DNA from: an uncultured Candidatus Competibacteraceae bacterium
GTDB taxonomy: Bacteria > Pseudomonadota > Gammaproteobacteria > Competibacterales > Competibacteraceae
NCBI GenBank assembly: GCA_937872125.1
Contig: CALMNY010000026.1
Coordinates: 1-10,682, forward strand
Direction of reading: 5' to 3'
Length of the DNA stretch: 10,682 nt
This document shows, piece by piece, positions 1 through 7,108 of the stretch. The translations under genes and the position numbers were made by a program. The notes below the pieces were generated by a model. The model did no database searches and was not told the origin of the DNA. It worked only from the letters and a program-made list of their open reading frames with translations. Within the stretch, counting starts at the first letter, position 1. Each line of letters starts with the position of its first letter.

Positions 1-599
1 TTCACTGGGCCGACCGGGCGGAACTGGACCGGCTGAGCGGCGGCGCGCGCCATCAGGGCGTGGTGGCGCGACTGGTGATTCGGCAGCGCAGTTATGACGA
101 GGCGGATTTGCCGGAACTGCTGGCAGCGCCGAATGGGCCGGCGCTGGTGCTGGCGCTGGACGGGGTACAGGACCCGCACAACCTCGGCGCCTGCCTGCGC
201 AGCGCGGCGGCGGCGGACGTCCAGGCGGTCATCGCGCCCACCGACCGGGCGGCGGGCCTGAATGCGACCGTGCGCAAGGTCGCCAGCGGGGGCGCGGATA
301 TCGTCCCGTTCGTGGCCGTCACCAATCTGGCGCGGACCCTGCGCGGCTTGCAGGAGCAGGGCGTGTGGATCGTCGGCGCGGCGGGTGAGGCGGACGCCAC
401 GTTGTACGATGTAGATTTCACTCTGCCGACTGCCCTTGTGCTCGGCGCGGAGGAGAAAGGCCTGCGCCGGCTGACCCGCGAGGTCTGCGACCGGCTGGCG
501 CGGATTCCCATGGCGGGCGGGATGGAGAGCTTAAATGTGTCGGTGGCGGCGGGGATTTTCCTGTTCGAGGCGCGGCGGCAACGCGGCGCGAACGGTTGA
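1..599 (+). CDS. rlmB: 23S rRNA (guanosine-2'-O-)-methyltransferase RlmB, 5' end missing
   Basis: RlmB methylates the 2'-O of G2251 in the peptidyl-transferase loop of 23S rRNA, using S-adenosylmethionine, in the cytoplasm. The reading frame is open from base 3, so the gene starts before the window. A GTG at 60 is internal, because the residues before it (ending RHQGVVARL) match the conserved RlmB stretch at the junction of the N-terminal substrate-binding domain and the catalytic domain. All three SpoU/TrmH knot motifs are present: motif 1 DPHNLGACLRSA (Asn and Arg), motif 2 LVLGAEEKGLRR (Glu), and motif 3 IPMAGGMESLNVSVAAGIFLFE (Ser and Asn). This is a deep-trefoil-knot SPOUT enzyme. The stop is at 597-599, with the next gene's ribosome binding site directly after it. 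The paralogues TrmH and TrmL are less likely because of the RlmB-type junction and the GMESLNVSVA form of motif 3. About 198 codons are visible; roughly the first 50 are missing if it has the usual length near 245. Confidence 0.93.
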   Translation, partial: HWADRAELDRLSGGARHQGVVARLVIRQRSYDEADLPELLAAPNGPALVLALDGVQDPHNLGACLRSAAAADVQAVIAPTDRAAGLNATVRKVASGGADIVPFVAVTNLARTLRGLQEQGVWIVGAAGEADATLYDVDFTLPTALVLGAEEKGLRRLTREVCDRLARIPMAGGMESLNVSVAAGIFLFEARRQRGANG

Positions 600-600
600 T

Positions 601-605
601 GGAGG
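601..605 (+). promoter_or_regulatory. Ribosome binding site for the Uma2-family gene
   Basis: GGAGG lies 6 bases before ATG 612 but only 3 before an in-frame GTG at 609, so it decides in favour of the ATG. It begins one base after the rlmB stop codon, which suggests translation of the two genes from one message. The same arrangement (GGAGG, then GTGATG) recurs at the AAA-FHA gene near 7098-7111. Confidence 0.7.
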
Positions 606-611
606 TGAGTG

Positions 612-1115
612 ATGGATGCGGTGGCGCTGGTAGAAACGTGGCGGCAAGTAGTCAACAATCCCTATTTGCGGGATTTACCGTTCAAGCTGGAGCTGAATGA
701 AGAGGGCAAGGTGGAGTTTGCGATGAGTCCGGCGACCAATCGGCATTCGTTATTCCAGGGCAGGTTGCAAGCATTGCTGCTGCGATGCCTGCCCAACGGC
801 ATCCAGATGCCGGAATGTTCGATTTTGACCGGCAAGGGGGTGAAGGTCGCCGATGTGATTTGGGCATCCGATGCATTCTTCGCACGCTATGGTGATACGA
901 CGCCTTATCCGAAAGCGCCTGAATTGTGTATTGAGGTCGCATCGCCCTCCAACACGGCCGATGAGCTGGCCACAAAGACGCGGCTCTATCTGGAAGCCGG
1001 CGCGGTCGAAGTGTGGATCGTGCGCGAGGATGGGATGGTAGAGTTGTACGGCCCCGAGGGACAGCGAGAGCAGTCCGTCTTTGGCATCCAGGTAGCCCCG
1101 CTCAAGGTATCGTGA
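612..1115 (+). CDS. Uma2 family (DUF820) PD-(D/E)XK nuclease-like protein
   Basis: This 167-residue protein belongs to the Uma2/DUF820 family, a restriction-endonuclease-fold family found in many copies in cyanobacteria and scattered elsewhere; its biological role is unknown. The family core is visible: SPATNRHSLFQGRLQALLL (about 39-57, helix with conserved His), VADVIW with Asp81, PELCIEVASPS with Glu108, and TKTRLYLEAGAVEVWIV with Lys122 (about 121-137). The PD-(D/E)XK residues therefore appear intact. The N-terminal 35 residues do not show the usual family opening. ATG 612 was chosen over GTG 609 on ribosome binding site spacing. The gene follows rlmB by 12 bases and is probably co-transcribed with it. 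Its third codon positions are somewhat less GC-rich than those of rlmB (34 of the first 50 codons against 40 of the first 50 visible rlmB codons), weakly suggesting a different origin. There is no methyltransferase or antitoxin-like partner beside it. Confidence 0.85.
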   Translation: MDAVALVETWRQVVNNPYLRDLPFKLELNEEGKVEFAMSPATNRHSLFQGRLQALLLRCLPNGIQMPECSILTGKGVKVADVIWASDAFFARYGDTTPYPKAPELCIEVASPSNTADELATKTRLYLEAGAVEVWIVREDGMVELYGPEGQREQSVFGIQVAPLKVS

Positions 1116-1132
1116 TGCGCCACGGAACGGTT

Positions 1133-1162
1133 CGTTGGCGACGTTAACGTTGGCGACGTAGA
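1133..1162 (+). repeat. 15-base tandem duplication ahead of the sensor kinase gene
   Basis: The 12-mer CGTTGGCGACGT occurs at 1133-1144 and again, identically, at 1148-1159, giving a 15-base period over two copies. At the junction, 1141-1150 is the perfect 10-base palindrome ACGTTAACGT. The repeat fills most of the 46-base gap between the Uma2 gene and the kinase gene and runs to the kinase start codon, where no good GGAGG-like site is visible. It could be a simple slippage duplication or two direct operator half-sites; the sequence alone does not decide. Confidence 0.6.
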
Positions 1163-4100
1163 TGATGACCGACTTTCTGATCGAGCAACTGGACTACATC
1201 TATTTTCTCTATGGACTGAGTTTTTTACTGCTGGCGGCGATGGTCCATGCCCTGGGCCATCAGGCCGGCGACGCGGTGCCCTGGCGGTGGCTGGCCGGAT
1301 TTAGCCTGTTGCACGGCGTCAATGAATGGCTGGAGCTGCTGACGTTGTCGTTGGGAGATGATCCGCGCTTCGTCCTGATCCGGCTGGCGCTGATGGCCAC
1401 CTCGTTTCTGTGTCTGCTCGAATTTGGCCGGGGTGCGACGGTTTGCCTGGGAGGGTGGAATCCGGGACGCTGGTTGGTGCTGCCGCTGCTGCCGCTACCC
1501 CTGCTGGCGCTGGCGTTGGCATTGCTGGGCGGACTGGTCGGGACGCCGGGACTGAACGCCGGGATTCGCTACGCTCTGGGATTGACCAGCGGCCTCTGGG
1601 CGGCCTGGGCGCTGTGGCGTTATCGGGACCAGCCGGGCTTCGGCCGCCAACCGCTGACCGTCGCCGCTGTGGCCATGGCGCTCTATGCGCTTGCCACCGG
1701 TCTCATCACGCCGAAAGCACCGTTTTTCCCGGCGTCGGCACTCAATCAGGAAGCGTTTCTGGAACTCACCGGCGTTCCCATCCAGTCTGTGCGCGGGGCG
1801 CTGGCGGCCATAATCGCGCTGGCCTTCTGGCGCTTCGGCGAAGTCGGATATCGACGGTGGGCGCCCCTCGGGCCGCGGCGCGGGCTGCATGACGATCTGG
1901 CGCTGCCGGCGGTGGTCCTGATCCTGATCGTCGGCTGGGTAGCGACCGAAGCGGTGGGACGCGCCATGTGGCGGGAACAGGCCGAGCATCTGTTGAGCCT
2001 GGCCCGCACCGGCGTCGCCGCCATCAACGAACACCAGGTGGAAACCCTGGCCGGTGCGGAGTCGGATCAGGAAAGCGCCGATTACCAGCGCCTGAAAGAG
2101 CAGTTGACCCGGTTGCGGGCCGCCGCCGTGGACGTTCGCTTTTACTCCCTGATGCGGCGGGTGGACGAAAAAGTCATCTTTTTAGTGGATTCCGAACCGC
2201 CCGGTTCGCCCGATGAGTCGCCGCCCGGACAGGTCTATAACGATGTCACCCCGCCGCTGCTCGAGGTGTTTGACCGGGGCGGCTTCGCCATCGAGGGTCC
2301 GAAGACTGACCAGTGGGGAACCTGGGTGAGCGGGCTGGCGGCGCTGATGAACCCAGCGGGGCAGCCAGTCGCCGTGATGGAAGTGGATATCGCCGCCGGG
2401 CACTGGCTGGAGCTGATCGCCCGGATCCGTCTGGCGCCGATCCTGATCACCCTGTTGCTGACCACCCTGCTGCTGGCGCTGTTTTTGGCGCGCCGCCGCG
2501 ACCGTGCGACCCTGGCGGCGTTGCGGGAGCGGGAGCAGCGGCTCGGTAAGATCGCTTCCCAGGTCCCCGGTGTGTTGTATCAGTTTAGGCAGTTTCCGGA
2601 CGGGCGCATCTGCTTTCCCTACATCAGCGAGGGAGTACGCTGGATTTTCCGTCTGGCGCCCGATGCGGTTCGAGAGGATGCCAGCCCGGTGTTTGTCCTC
2701 ATTCACCCCGACGATCACGAGCGGGTGGCGGAGTCCCTGGCGGAATCCGCGCAAACCTTGCGCCCTTGGAAGTGTGAATACCGGGTACTCTTTGCCGACA
2801 AGACCGTGGAATGGCGTTACGGCAATGCGATTCCCCAGCGCGAGCCGGATGGCAGCATTCTCTGGCACGGATTCACCACCGATATTACCGAACAGAAACA
2901 CAGCGAAGCCACCTTGCACCGGGCCCGAGAAGCGGCGGAAGCGGCCAACCGCGCCAAGAGCGAGTTCCTGGCCAATATGAGCCACGAGATTCGCACGCCG
3001 ATGAACGGGGTGATTGGCATGACGGGGTTGTTGCTGGATTCGGAATTGACCGCCGAACAGCGCCAGTACGCCGAGATCGTGCGAACCAGCGGCGAGGCGC
3101 TGCTGGCGATCATCAACGAGATTCTGGACTTCTCCAAGATCGAGGCCGGCAAGCTGGAGTTGGAGACCCTGGATTTCGATCTGCGCGTTTCGGTGGAAGA
3201 TACGGTCGAGATGCTGGCCATCCGGGCGCAGGAGAAAAATCTCGAACTCAACTGCCTGATCGAACCGACGGTTCCCTGTTTGCTGCGCGGCGACCCGGGG
3301 CGGTTGCGCCAGATTCTGGTCAATCTGATCGGCAACGCCATCAAATTTACCCAGCAAGGCGAAATCATCCTCCGGGTGAAGCGACTGGAGGAAGACACCG
3401 ACCGCGCCACCCTCTCCTTCACAGTCAGTGACACCGGCATCGGCATTCCTCCGGAGCGGCTGGGGGCGTTGTTTGCTCCGTTTGTTCAGGCCGACAGTTC
3501 GACCACGCGCCAGTACGGCGGCACCGGCCTCGGGCTGGCCATTTCCCGGAACCTGGTCCAACTGATGGGGGGTCAGATCGGAGCGGAGAGCGTGGTGGGC
3601 CAGGGTTCCACGTTCTGGTTTACCGTAATGCTGAGCAAACAGAGTAACCCCGAGCCGATTGAAGAGGACATAGCAGGGGATTTGGAAGGCTTGAAGGTAA
3701 TGGTGGTGGATGACAACGACACCAATCGCCTGCTGGTCATCGCCCTGCTCAATTCCTGGCGCTGTCGCTTCGCCGAAGCGGCCAGCGCCGCCGAGGCGCT
3801 GGCCAAGCTGCAGGAAGCTGCGCAGGCCGGCGATCCGTTCCAGGTCGCGTTGCTCGACATGCAAATGCCCGAAGTGGATGGCGCCGAACTGGGCCGCTGG
3901 ATCAAGGATTGTCCGGAAATCAGTCAAATACCGCTGGTCATGATGACTTCGATGGGTCGCCGTGGTGATGCGGCCTGGTTCCAGCAGCTAGGCTTCACCG
4001 GCTATTTCACCAAACCGGTGCGCCAATCCCATTTGCGCGCCTGTCTGGCGCTGATTCGGGGCCGGGTGGCGCGCGACCGGGAACTGGCGGCGGATCGGTT

Positions 4101-4530
4101 AATCACCCAGCACCTGATCGGCGAAGCAGCCCGGCGACGGGTTCGCATCCTGCTGGCCGAGGATAACGCGGTCAACCAGCGGGTGGCGCTGGCCATGCTG
4201 AAAAAGCTGGGATACCGGGCCGACGCCGTGGCGAATGGTTTGGAAGCGATTATGGCGCTGCGGGATATTCCCTATGACCTGGTGCTGATGGATTGTCAGA
4301 TGCCGGAACTGGACGGCTACGAGGCGACCCGGCAAATTCGCGCCCCGGACTCCGGCGTACTCCGCCCGACCGTACCGATCGTCGCCATGACCGCCAATGC
4401 CATGAAAGGCGACCGGGAAAAATGTCTGGAAGCGGGCATGGACGACTATATCGCCAAGCCAGTACAGCGCGGGGAGTTGGCGGAAACGCTCGAACGCTGG
4501 CTGGCCAGCAGCGTACAGCCAGCCGGGTAA
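1162..4530 (+). CDS. Membrane-bound hybrid sensor histidine kinase with PAS and two receiver domains
   Basis: This 1122-residue inner-membrane sensor kinase senses a signal, autophosphorylates on His, and passes phosphate to receiver domains. The N-terminus has eight hydrophobic segments (about 10-32, 41-62, 70-90, 103-125, 134-153, 163-183, 207-225, 245-265). An extracytoplasmic region (about 268-415) carries the Cache-like signature (SPPGQVY near 353-359; WGTWVSGLAAL near 385-395). A ninth helix (about 423-443) leads to a PAS domain (about 464-577, ending DITEQK), HisKA with His608 in MSHEIRTPMNG, and HATPase_c with N-box Asn725, DTGIGI at 757-762 and a GGTGLGLA loop near 786. Receiver 1 (about 847-965) has Asp850/Asp851, phospho-acceptor Asp899 and Lys951. 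Receiver 2 (about 996-1115) has Glu1000/Asp1001, Asp1044 and Lys1099. No HPt domain or DNA-binding output follows, so a separate HPt protein is expected. The start could be ATG 1162 or ATG 1165; neither has a clear ribosome binding site. The signal and target are unknown. Confidence 0.93.
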   Translation: MMTDFLIEQLDYIYFLYGLSFLLLAAMVHALGHQAGDAVPWRWLAGFSLLHGVNEWLELLTLSLGDDPRFVLIRLALMATSFLCLLEFGRGATVCLGGWNPGRWLVLPLLPLPLLALALALLGGLVGTPGLNAGIRYALGLTSGLWAAWALWRYRDQPGFGRQPLTVAAVAMALYALATGLITPKAPFFPASALNQEAFLELTGVPIQSVRGALAAIIALAFWRFGEVGYRRWAPLGPRRGLHDDLALPAVVLILIVGWVATEAVGRAMWREQAEHLLSLARTGVAAINEHQVETLAGAESDQESADYQRLKEQLTRLRAAAVDVRFYSLMRRVDEKVIFLVDSEPPGSPDESPPGQVYNDVTPPLLEVFDRGGFAIEGPKTDQWGTWVSGLAALMNPAGQPVAVMEVDIAAGHWLELIARIRLAPILITLLLTTLLLALFLARRRDRATLAALREREQRLGKIASQVPGVLYQFRQFPDGRICFPYISEGVRWIFRLAPDAVREDASPVFVLIHPDDHERVAESLAESAQTLRPWKCEYRVLFADKTVEWRYGNAIPQREPDGSILWHGFTTDITEQKHSEATLHRAREAAEAANRAKSEFLANMSHEIRTPMNGVIGMTGLLLDSELTAEQRQYAEIVRTSGEALLAIINEILDFSKIEAGKLELETLDFDLRVSVEDTVEMLAIRAQEKNLELNCLIEPTVPCLLRGDPGRLRQILVNLIGNAIKFTQQGEIILRVKRLEEDTDRATLSFTVSDTGIGIPPERLGALFAPFVQADSSTTRQYGGTGLGLAISRNLVQLMGGQIGAESVVGQGSTFWFTVMLSKQSNPEPIEEDIAGDLEGLKVMVVDDNDTNRLLVIALLNSWRCRFAEAASAAEALAKLQEAAQAGDPFQVALLDMQMPEVDGAELGRWIKDCPEISQIPLVMMTSMGRRGDAAWFQQLGFTGYFTKPVRQSHLRACLALIRGRVARDRELAADRLITQHLIGEAARRRVRILLAEDNAVNQRVALAMLKKLGYRADAVANGLEAIMALRDIPYDLVLMDCQMPELDGYEATRQIRAPDSGVLRPTVPIVAMTANAMKGDREKCLEAGMDDYIAKPVQRGELAETLERWLASSVQPAG

Positions 4531-4560
4531 TCCGGTATTGTTCCGCGTTCTGCCGTTCCG

Positions 4561-4599
4561 CACCGGCCCAATCGGCTGAAGCCGGTGGCAAGTTGGGCC
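4561..4599 (+). other. Two overlapping, mutually exclusive hairpins between the kinase and DUF350 genes
   Basis: In the 119-base gap, CACCGGC (4561-4567) pairs perfectly with GCCGGTG (4581-4587). Alternatively GGCCCAA (4565-4571) pairs perfectly with TTGGGCC (4593-4599), enclosing a small CGGC-TGAA-GCCG stem (4573-4584). The two 7-base stems share bases 4565-4567, so both cannot form at once. No run of T follows directly: the nearest, TTTTT at 4625-4629, starts 25 bases after the second stem. This is therefore not a textbook intrinsic terminator. It may be a weak terminator for the kinase transcript or a leader structure for the downstream gene. The remainder of the gap (4600-4649) is AT-rich and could hold a promoter, but no convincing -35/-10 pair was found. 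Confidence 0.35.
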
Positions 4600-4649
4600 A
4601 AATGCCATAAAAATCAAATTCTTGTTTTTACTCAACGCCCAAGGAAATC

Positions 4650-5060
4650 ATGATCATGCTGACCCAATCCCTGGCTGGTTTACCATCGTTCCTGTTCTAT
4701 TTCGCCACCGCTGTCAGCCTGCTGCTGCTCTTTGTAACCGTATACATCCTGATCACCCCCTACCACGAGATTACCCTGATCCGCGAAGGCAACCCAGCGG
4801 CGGCGGCCAGCCTGGGCGGCGCCATTCTCGGCTTCGTGCTGCCGCTGGCCAGCGCCATCGCCCACAGCGTCAGCCTGCTCGACATGGCGGTCTGGGGGCT
4901 GATCGCCCTGCTCATTCAACTGCTGGTTTATGGCGCAGGACGCCTGCTGCTGCCCGGCCTGGCCCGCGACATCCCCGCCGGGCGCGTCGCCAGCGGCGCG
5001 TTCATGGGGGCGCTGGCGCTGGCCATTGGCATCCTCAACGCCGCCTGCATGACCTATTGA
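4650..5060 (+). CDS. DUF350 (YjfL-type) four-helix inner-membrane protein
   Basis: This 136-residue protein has four predicted membrane helices (about 15-35, 50-70, 74-98 and 114-134). It shows the DUF350/YjfL family pattern: a first helix ending in YILITPYHEITLIREGN, then NPAAAASLGGAILGFVLPLASAI, and a closing helix with GAFMGALALAIGILNAACMTY. Length is close to the roughly 130 residues usual for the family. The molecular role of DUF350 proteins is not established; in enterobacteria yjfL sits in an operon of membrane and stress-linked genes, none of which is seen here. Two starts are possible, ATG 4650 and ATG 4656; the AAGGA at 4641-4645 is 4 bases from the first and 10 from the second, so neither is excluded. 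The gene converges with the ABC1-type gene on the opposite strand. Confidence 0.85.
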   Translation: MIMLTQSLAGLPSFLFYFATAVSLLLLFVTVYILITPYHEITLIREGNPAAAASLGGAILGFVLPLASAIAHSVSLLDMAVWGLIALLIQLLVYGAGRLLLPGLARDIPAGRVASGAFMGALALAIGILNAACMTY

Positions 5061-5101
5061 GCGGCGTTGGCGCTGCCCCTTAAGGAACACCGGCTTCTGG
5101 C

Positions 5102-5129
5102 GAACGATGAACGTCCTGACCGTTCGTTC
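5102..5129. terminator. Possible hairpin terminator between convergent genes
   Basis: In the 69-base gap between the converging DUF350 and ABC1-type genes, GAACG (5109-5113) pairs with CGTTC (5121-5125) over a 7-base loop. As an alternative, GAACGA (5102-5107) pairs with TCGTTC (5124-5129), directly abutting the ABC1-type stop codon on the minus strand. The position suits a two-way terminator, but there is no T-run on either strand and the stems are short, so the call is weak. Confidence 0.25.
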
Positions 5130-6839
5130 CTACCCGCCGCGCCCGTAGCACCAGAACCCCGCCAGCACCAGTCCGCCGCCCAGCAGCCAGGCGTCTGACT
5201 GCACCAGGATCAGCGCCCCGCCGAGAATACAGGCGGCGCCCAGGATGGCCCCACGCAGTCCTGCCAACGGGCGGGCGGGCGGCGCGGGGTCCGGGTGGTC
5301 GAGCGAACGGGAGGACCGGGCCAGCAGTTCCGGCAGTCGCCCGGCCAGGTCGAGCAGTTCCGGGCCGTTGCGCCATAATTCCCGCGTCAGGCGCTTCGCC
5401 TGGAACTGCTCGCGAAAGATGCGGCCAATGTACAGCCGCGACAATGCGACCACATCCAGATCGGGGTCCACCATCCGCCCAACCCCTTCAAACGTAACCA
5501 GCGCCTTGATCATCAGCACCAGATCAACCCGGAAATACATCCGGTAGCGGCTGCCCAACCGCATGGACTCCAAAATCAGCCGGGCGATGCTGAAATCGCC
5601 ATGCCGGGCGCGCAGCAGAAAACGCCGCGACAATTCCACCACCGCCCGCCGGAATTCAGCAGGGTTGCCGCCCGGACCGAGATCGGCAATGCCGCTCAGA
5701 TGCCAGGCCGCTTTTTCGACATCGCCGTTGACCAGCGCATGGTAGTAATACAGCAACCGCCGCCGGGTTTCGTCCTCGAATCGCCCCACCATGCCCAAAT
5801 CTACGAATCCCACGCGAACCTCCGGTCCCGGCAGGATCAGCAAATTGCCCGCGTGCAGGTCGGCGTGAAAGAAACCATCCCGGTACAACATCCGCAAAAT
5901 CGCCAGCGCACCCAAGTTCACGACGCGCGCCCGCACCGCCTCTGCCAAGTCAAAGGTCGCTGGCTCGCCGGGCTTGAAGCCATCCAGAAATTCCATGGTC
6001 AGCACGCTGGCGCTGCTCAATTCCCGAACCATGCGCGGAAACACCACCGCCGGCAGGTCGTGAAAATGAGCGGCAAAAGTTTCGCCGTTATCCGCTTCGG
6101 TATTCAGGTCCAGCTCGCGGACGGTATAAACGCGGAACTCTTCGATGATGGCGGCGGGCTGATAGTGGGGAACCAGCCGACTGAGGATGCCGCCCAGCAG
6201 CCGCAGCAGCACCAGATCGGCCAGCACCGTTTCGCGCACGCCCGGCTTGAGCACCTTGATCACCACTGCCTGGCCGGTGTGGGTCGTGGCGCGATGCACC
6301 TGCGCCAGCGAGGCGGAACCGAGCGGCCGCTCCTCGACCTGGGCGAACAAGGCCGCCAGCGGTTGCCCCAGTTCGGTTTCGATCAGCGTGCGGATCGTTG
6401 CAAAGGGCGCAGCGGGAACCTGATCGAACAGATTTTTCAGCTCGTCGGTGATGACGCGCGGCAACATGTCCTCGCGCACGGCCATAATCTGACCGAGCTT
6501 GATGTAGGTAGGACCGAGCCGCTCCAGCCGGAGGCGCAACTGGGCGGCGAACGGCAGATCGGCCAGCTCCGGGTCCAGCCAGCGCACCGCCAGCGTCGCC
6601 GCCCGCCGGATCAACCACCCCTGATGGTGCTCTGGCGGCAGGGCGCGCGCATAGGCCACCAGTCCACCGGCCAGCAGCCCGCACCATTGCCCATTGACCC
6701 GCAGCCAGCGCCGCAGCAGCCGCTGGTAACGGGCCAGCGGTTGAAAGGGCGGAACCGGAGTAGCGCCTGAAGCCGGCGCCGCAGCGGGTGGAGCCGCAGG
6801 GACAGGGGACTGGGGGGACGTGTGCGAATCCTCGGCCAT
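5130..6839 (-). CDS. ABC1/UbiB family atypical protein kinase-like protein
   Basis: This 569-residue ABC1 (AarF/UbiB/COQ8) family protein has a kinase-like fold; bacterial UbiB members support ubiquinone synthesis, probably through ATPase activity at the inner membrane. Residues 1-31 are a Pro/Ala-rich tail. The KxGQ signature is TYIKLGQIMAVREDMLP (Lys114, Gln117). The nucleotide loop is RPLGSASLAQVHRA (171-184), with Lys195 in VVIKVLKPG, the ExD-type segment RELDLNTEAD (241-250), catalytic loop FFHADLHAGN (323-332; His325, Asp327, His329, Asn332) and metal-binding VDLG at Asp347. The C-terminus has two helices (about 528-546 and 549-565), as in UbiB. The common HPGN form of the catalytic loop is HAGN here. 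The start at 6839 follows an in-frame stop 6 codons upstream, so no much longer N-terminus is possible; no clear ribosome binding site was found. It is not next to ubiE or ubiJ, so a paralogue of UbiB is as likely as UbiB itself and no symbol is given. Confidence 0.88.
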   Translation of the reverse strand: MAEDSHTSPQSPVPAAPPAAAPASGATPVPPFQPLARYQRLLRRWLRVNGQWCGLLAGGLVAYARALPPEHHQGWLIRRAATLAVRWLDPELADLPFAAQLRLRLERLGPTYIKLGQIMAVREDMLPRVITDELKNLFDQVPAAPFATIRTLIETELGQPLAALFAQVEERPLGSASLAQVHRATTHTGQAVVIKVLKPGVRETVLADLVLLRLLGGILSRLVPHYQPAAIIEEFRVYTVRELDLNTEADNGETFAAHFHDLPAVVFPRMVRELSSASVLTMEFLDGFKPGEPATFDLAEAVRARVVNLGALAILRMLYRDGFFHADLHAGNLLILPGPEVRVGFVDLGMVGRFEDETRRRLLYYYHALVNGDVEKAAWHLSGIADLGPGGNPAEFRRAVVELSRRFLLRARHGDFSIARLILESMRLGSRYRMYFRVDLVLMIKALVTFEGVGRMVDPDLDVVALSRLYIGRIFREQFQAKRLTRELWRNGPELLDLAGRLPELLARSSRSLDHPDPAPPARPLAGLRGAILGAACILGGALILVQSDAWLLGGGLVLAGFWCYGRGG

Positions 6840-6862
6840 GCGGCGGATAACTGGCGATTATT

Positions 6863-6868
6863 ATTCTA
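6863..6868 (-). promoter_or_regulatory. Candidate -10 element for the ABC1-type gene
   Basis: Read on the minus strand this is TAGAAT, one mismatch from TATAAT, in an AT-rich patch (6858-6871) 24 bases before the start codon. The -35 region at normal spacing (near 6886-6892) is poor and overlaps the inverted repeat at 6888-6906. This is a weak call based on composition and position. Confidence 0.25.
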
Positions 6869-6887
6869 AAATGGGTCAGGGGATCAT

Positions 6888-6906
6888 CACGCGAGCGAAG
6901 CGCGTG
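6888..6906. repeat. Inverted repeat CACGCG-N7-CGCGTG in the divergent intergenic region
   Basis: CACGCG at 6888-6893 and CGCGTG at 6901-6906 are perfect reverse complements separated by 7 bases, giving a 19-base symmetric site. It lies 49 bases from the ABC1-type start and 203 bases from the AAA-FHA start, where the -35 box of the former might be. It could be an operator for a dimeric regulator or a short RNA hairpin; no regulator gene for it is in the window. The rest of the 269-base region (6840-7108) shows no gene, only the candidate promoter elements listed. Confidence 0.45.
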
Positions 6907-7019
6907 GACTAAAACCAGTATAGCAACCTCGAAAGGATGCCGGTTGAACGGATGCAGTAATGGCTCGGGATAGCGTCGAACACCGGCCGGACGAAGCAAC
7001 CCGCTAACAGGTGGGTCTG

Positions 7020-7046
7020 TTGCGATTCTTCCGTGGGTCGTAAAAT
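7020..7046 (+). promoter_or_regulatory. Candidate sigma70-type promoter for the AAA-FHA gene
   Basis: TTGCGA at 7020-7025 (four of six matches to the -35 consensus) is followed after 15 bases by TAAAAT at 7041-7046 (five of six matches to the -10). The spacing is shorter than the preferred 17. The elements lie 63-89 bases before the start codon, a reasonable distance. A second -10-like TAGAAT at 7069-7074 lacks a partner. Confidence 0.27.
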
Positions 7047-7095
7047 CATCAAAGAGCAGCCGGCGGCGTAGAATCCTCAAACGGCGACGAGCAGC

Positions 7096-7102
7096 AAGGA
7101 GG
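7096..7102 (+). promoter_or_regulatory. Strong ribosome binding site for the AAA-FHA gene
   Basis: AAGGAGG is 6 bases before ATG 7109 and only 3 before an in-frame GTG at 7106, so the ATG is the better start. Confidence 0.75.
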
Positions 7103-7108
7103 GGAGTG

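Noticed and set aside
60..62. GTG at 60 as the start of a short SpoU-type methyltransferase
   Set aside because: The frame is open to the window edge and the upstream residues match RlmB, so the gene begins outside the window.
1116..1161. Terminator between the Uma2 gene and the kinase gene
   Set aside because: The palindrome ACGTTAACGT is short and no T-run follows; the region is better described as a tandem repeat.
2182..3927. A 581-codon open frame on the minus strand inside the sensor kinase gene
   Set aside because: Its translation lacks any domain I recognise and is rich in Gln/Arg/Gly, as expected for antisense of GC-rich coding DNA; the plus strand encodes clear HisKA, HATPase and receiver motifs over the same bases.
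5601..6770. A 389-codon open frame on the plus strand opposite the ABC1-type gene
   Set aside because: It is low-complexity Gln/His/Arg-rich, while the minus strand carries every ABC1 motif.
6935..6955. Direct repeat GGATGC (6935-6940 and 6950-6955) in the divergent intergenic region
   Set aside because: Six bases with no symmetry or further copies; expected by chance in a region this size.
6088..7080. A 330-codon minus-strand frame crossing the divergent intergenic region
   Set aside because: It runs out of frame through the ABC1-type gene, has no recognisable domain, and its C-terminal half is a frame shadow.
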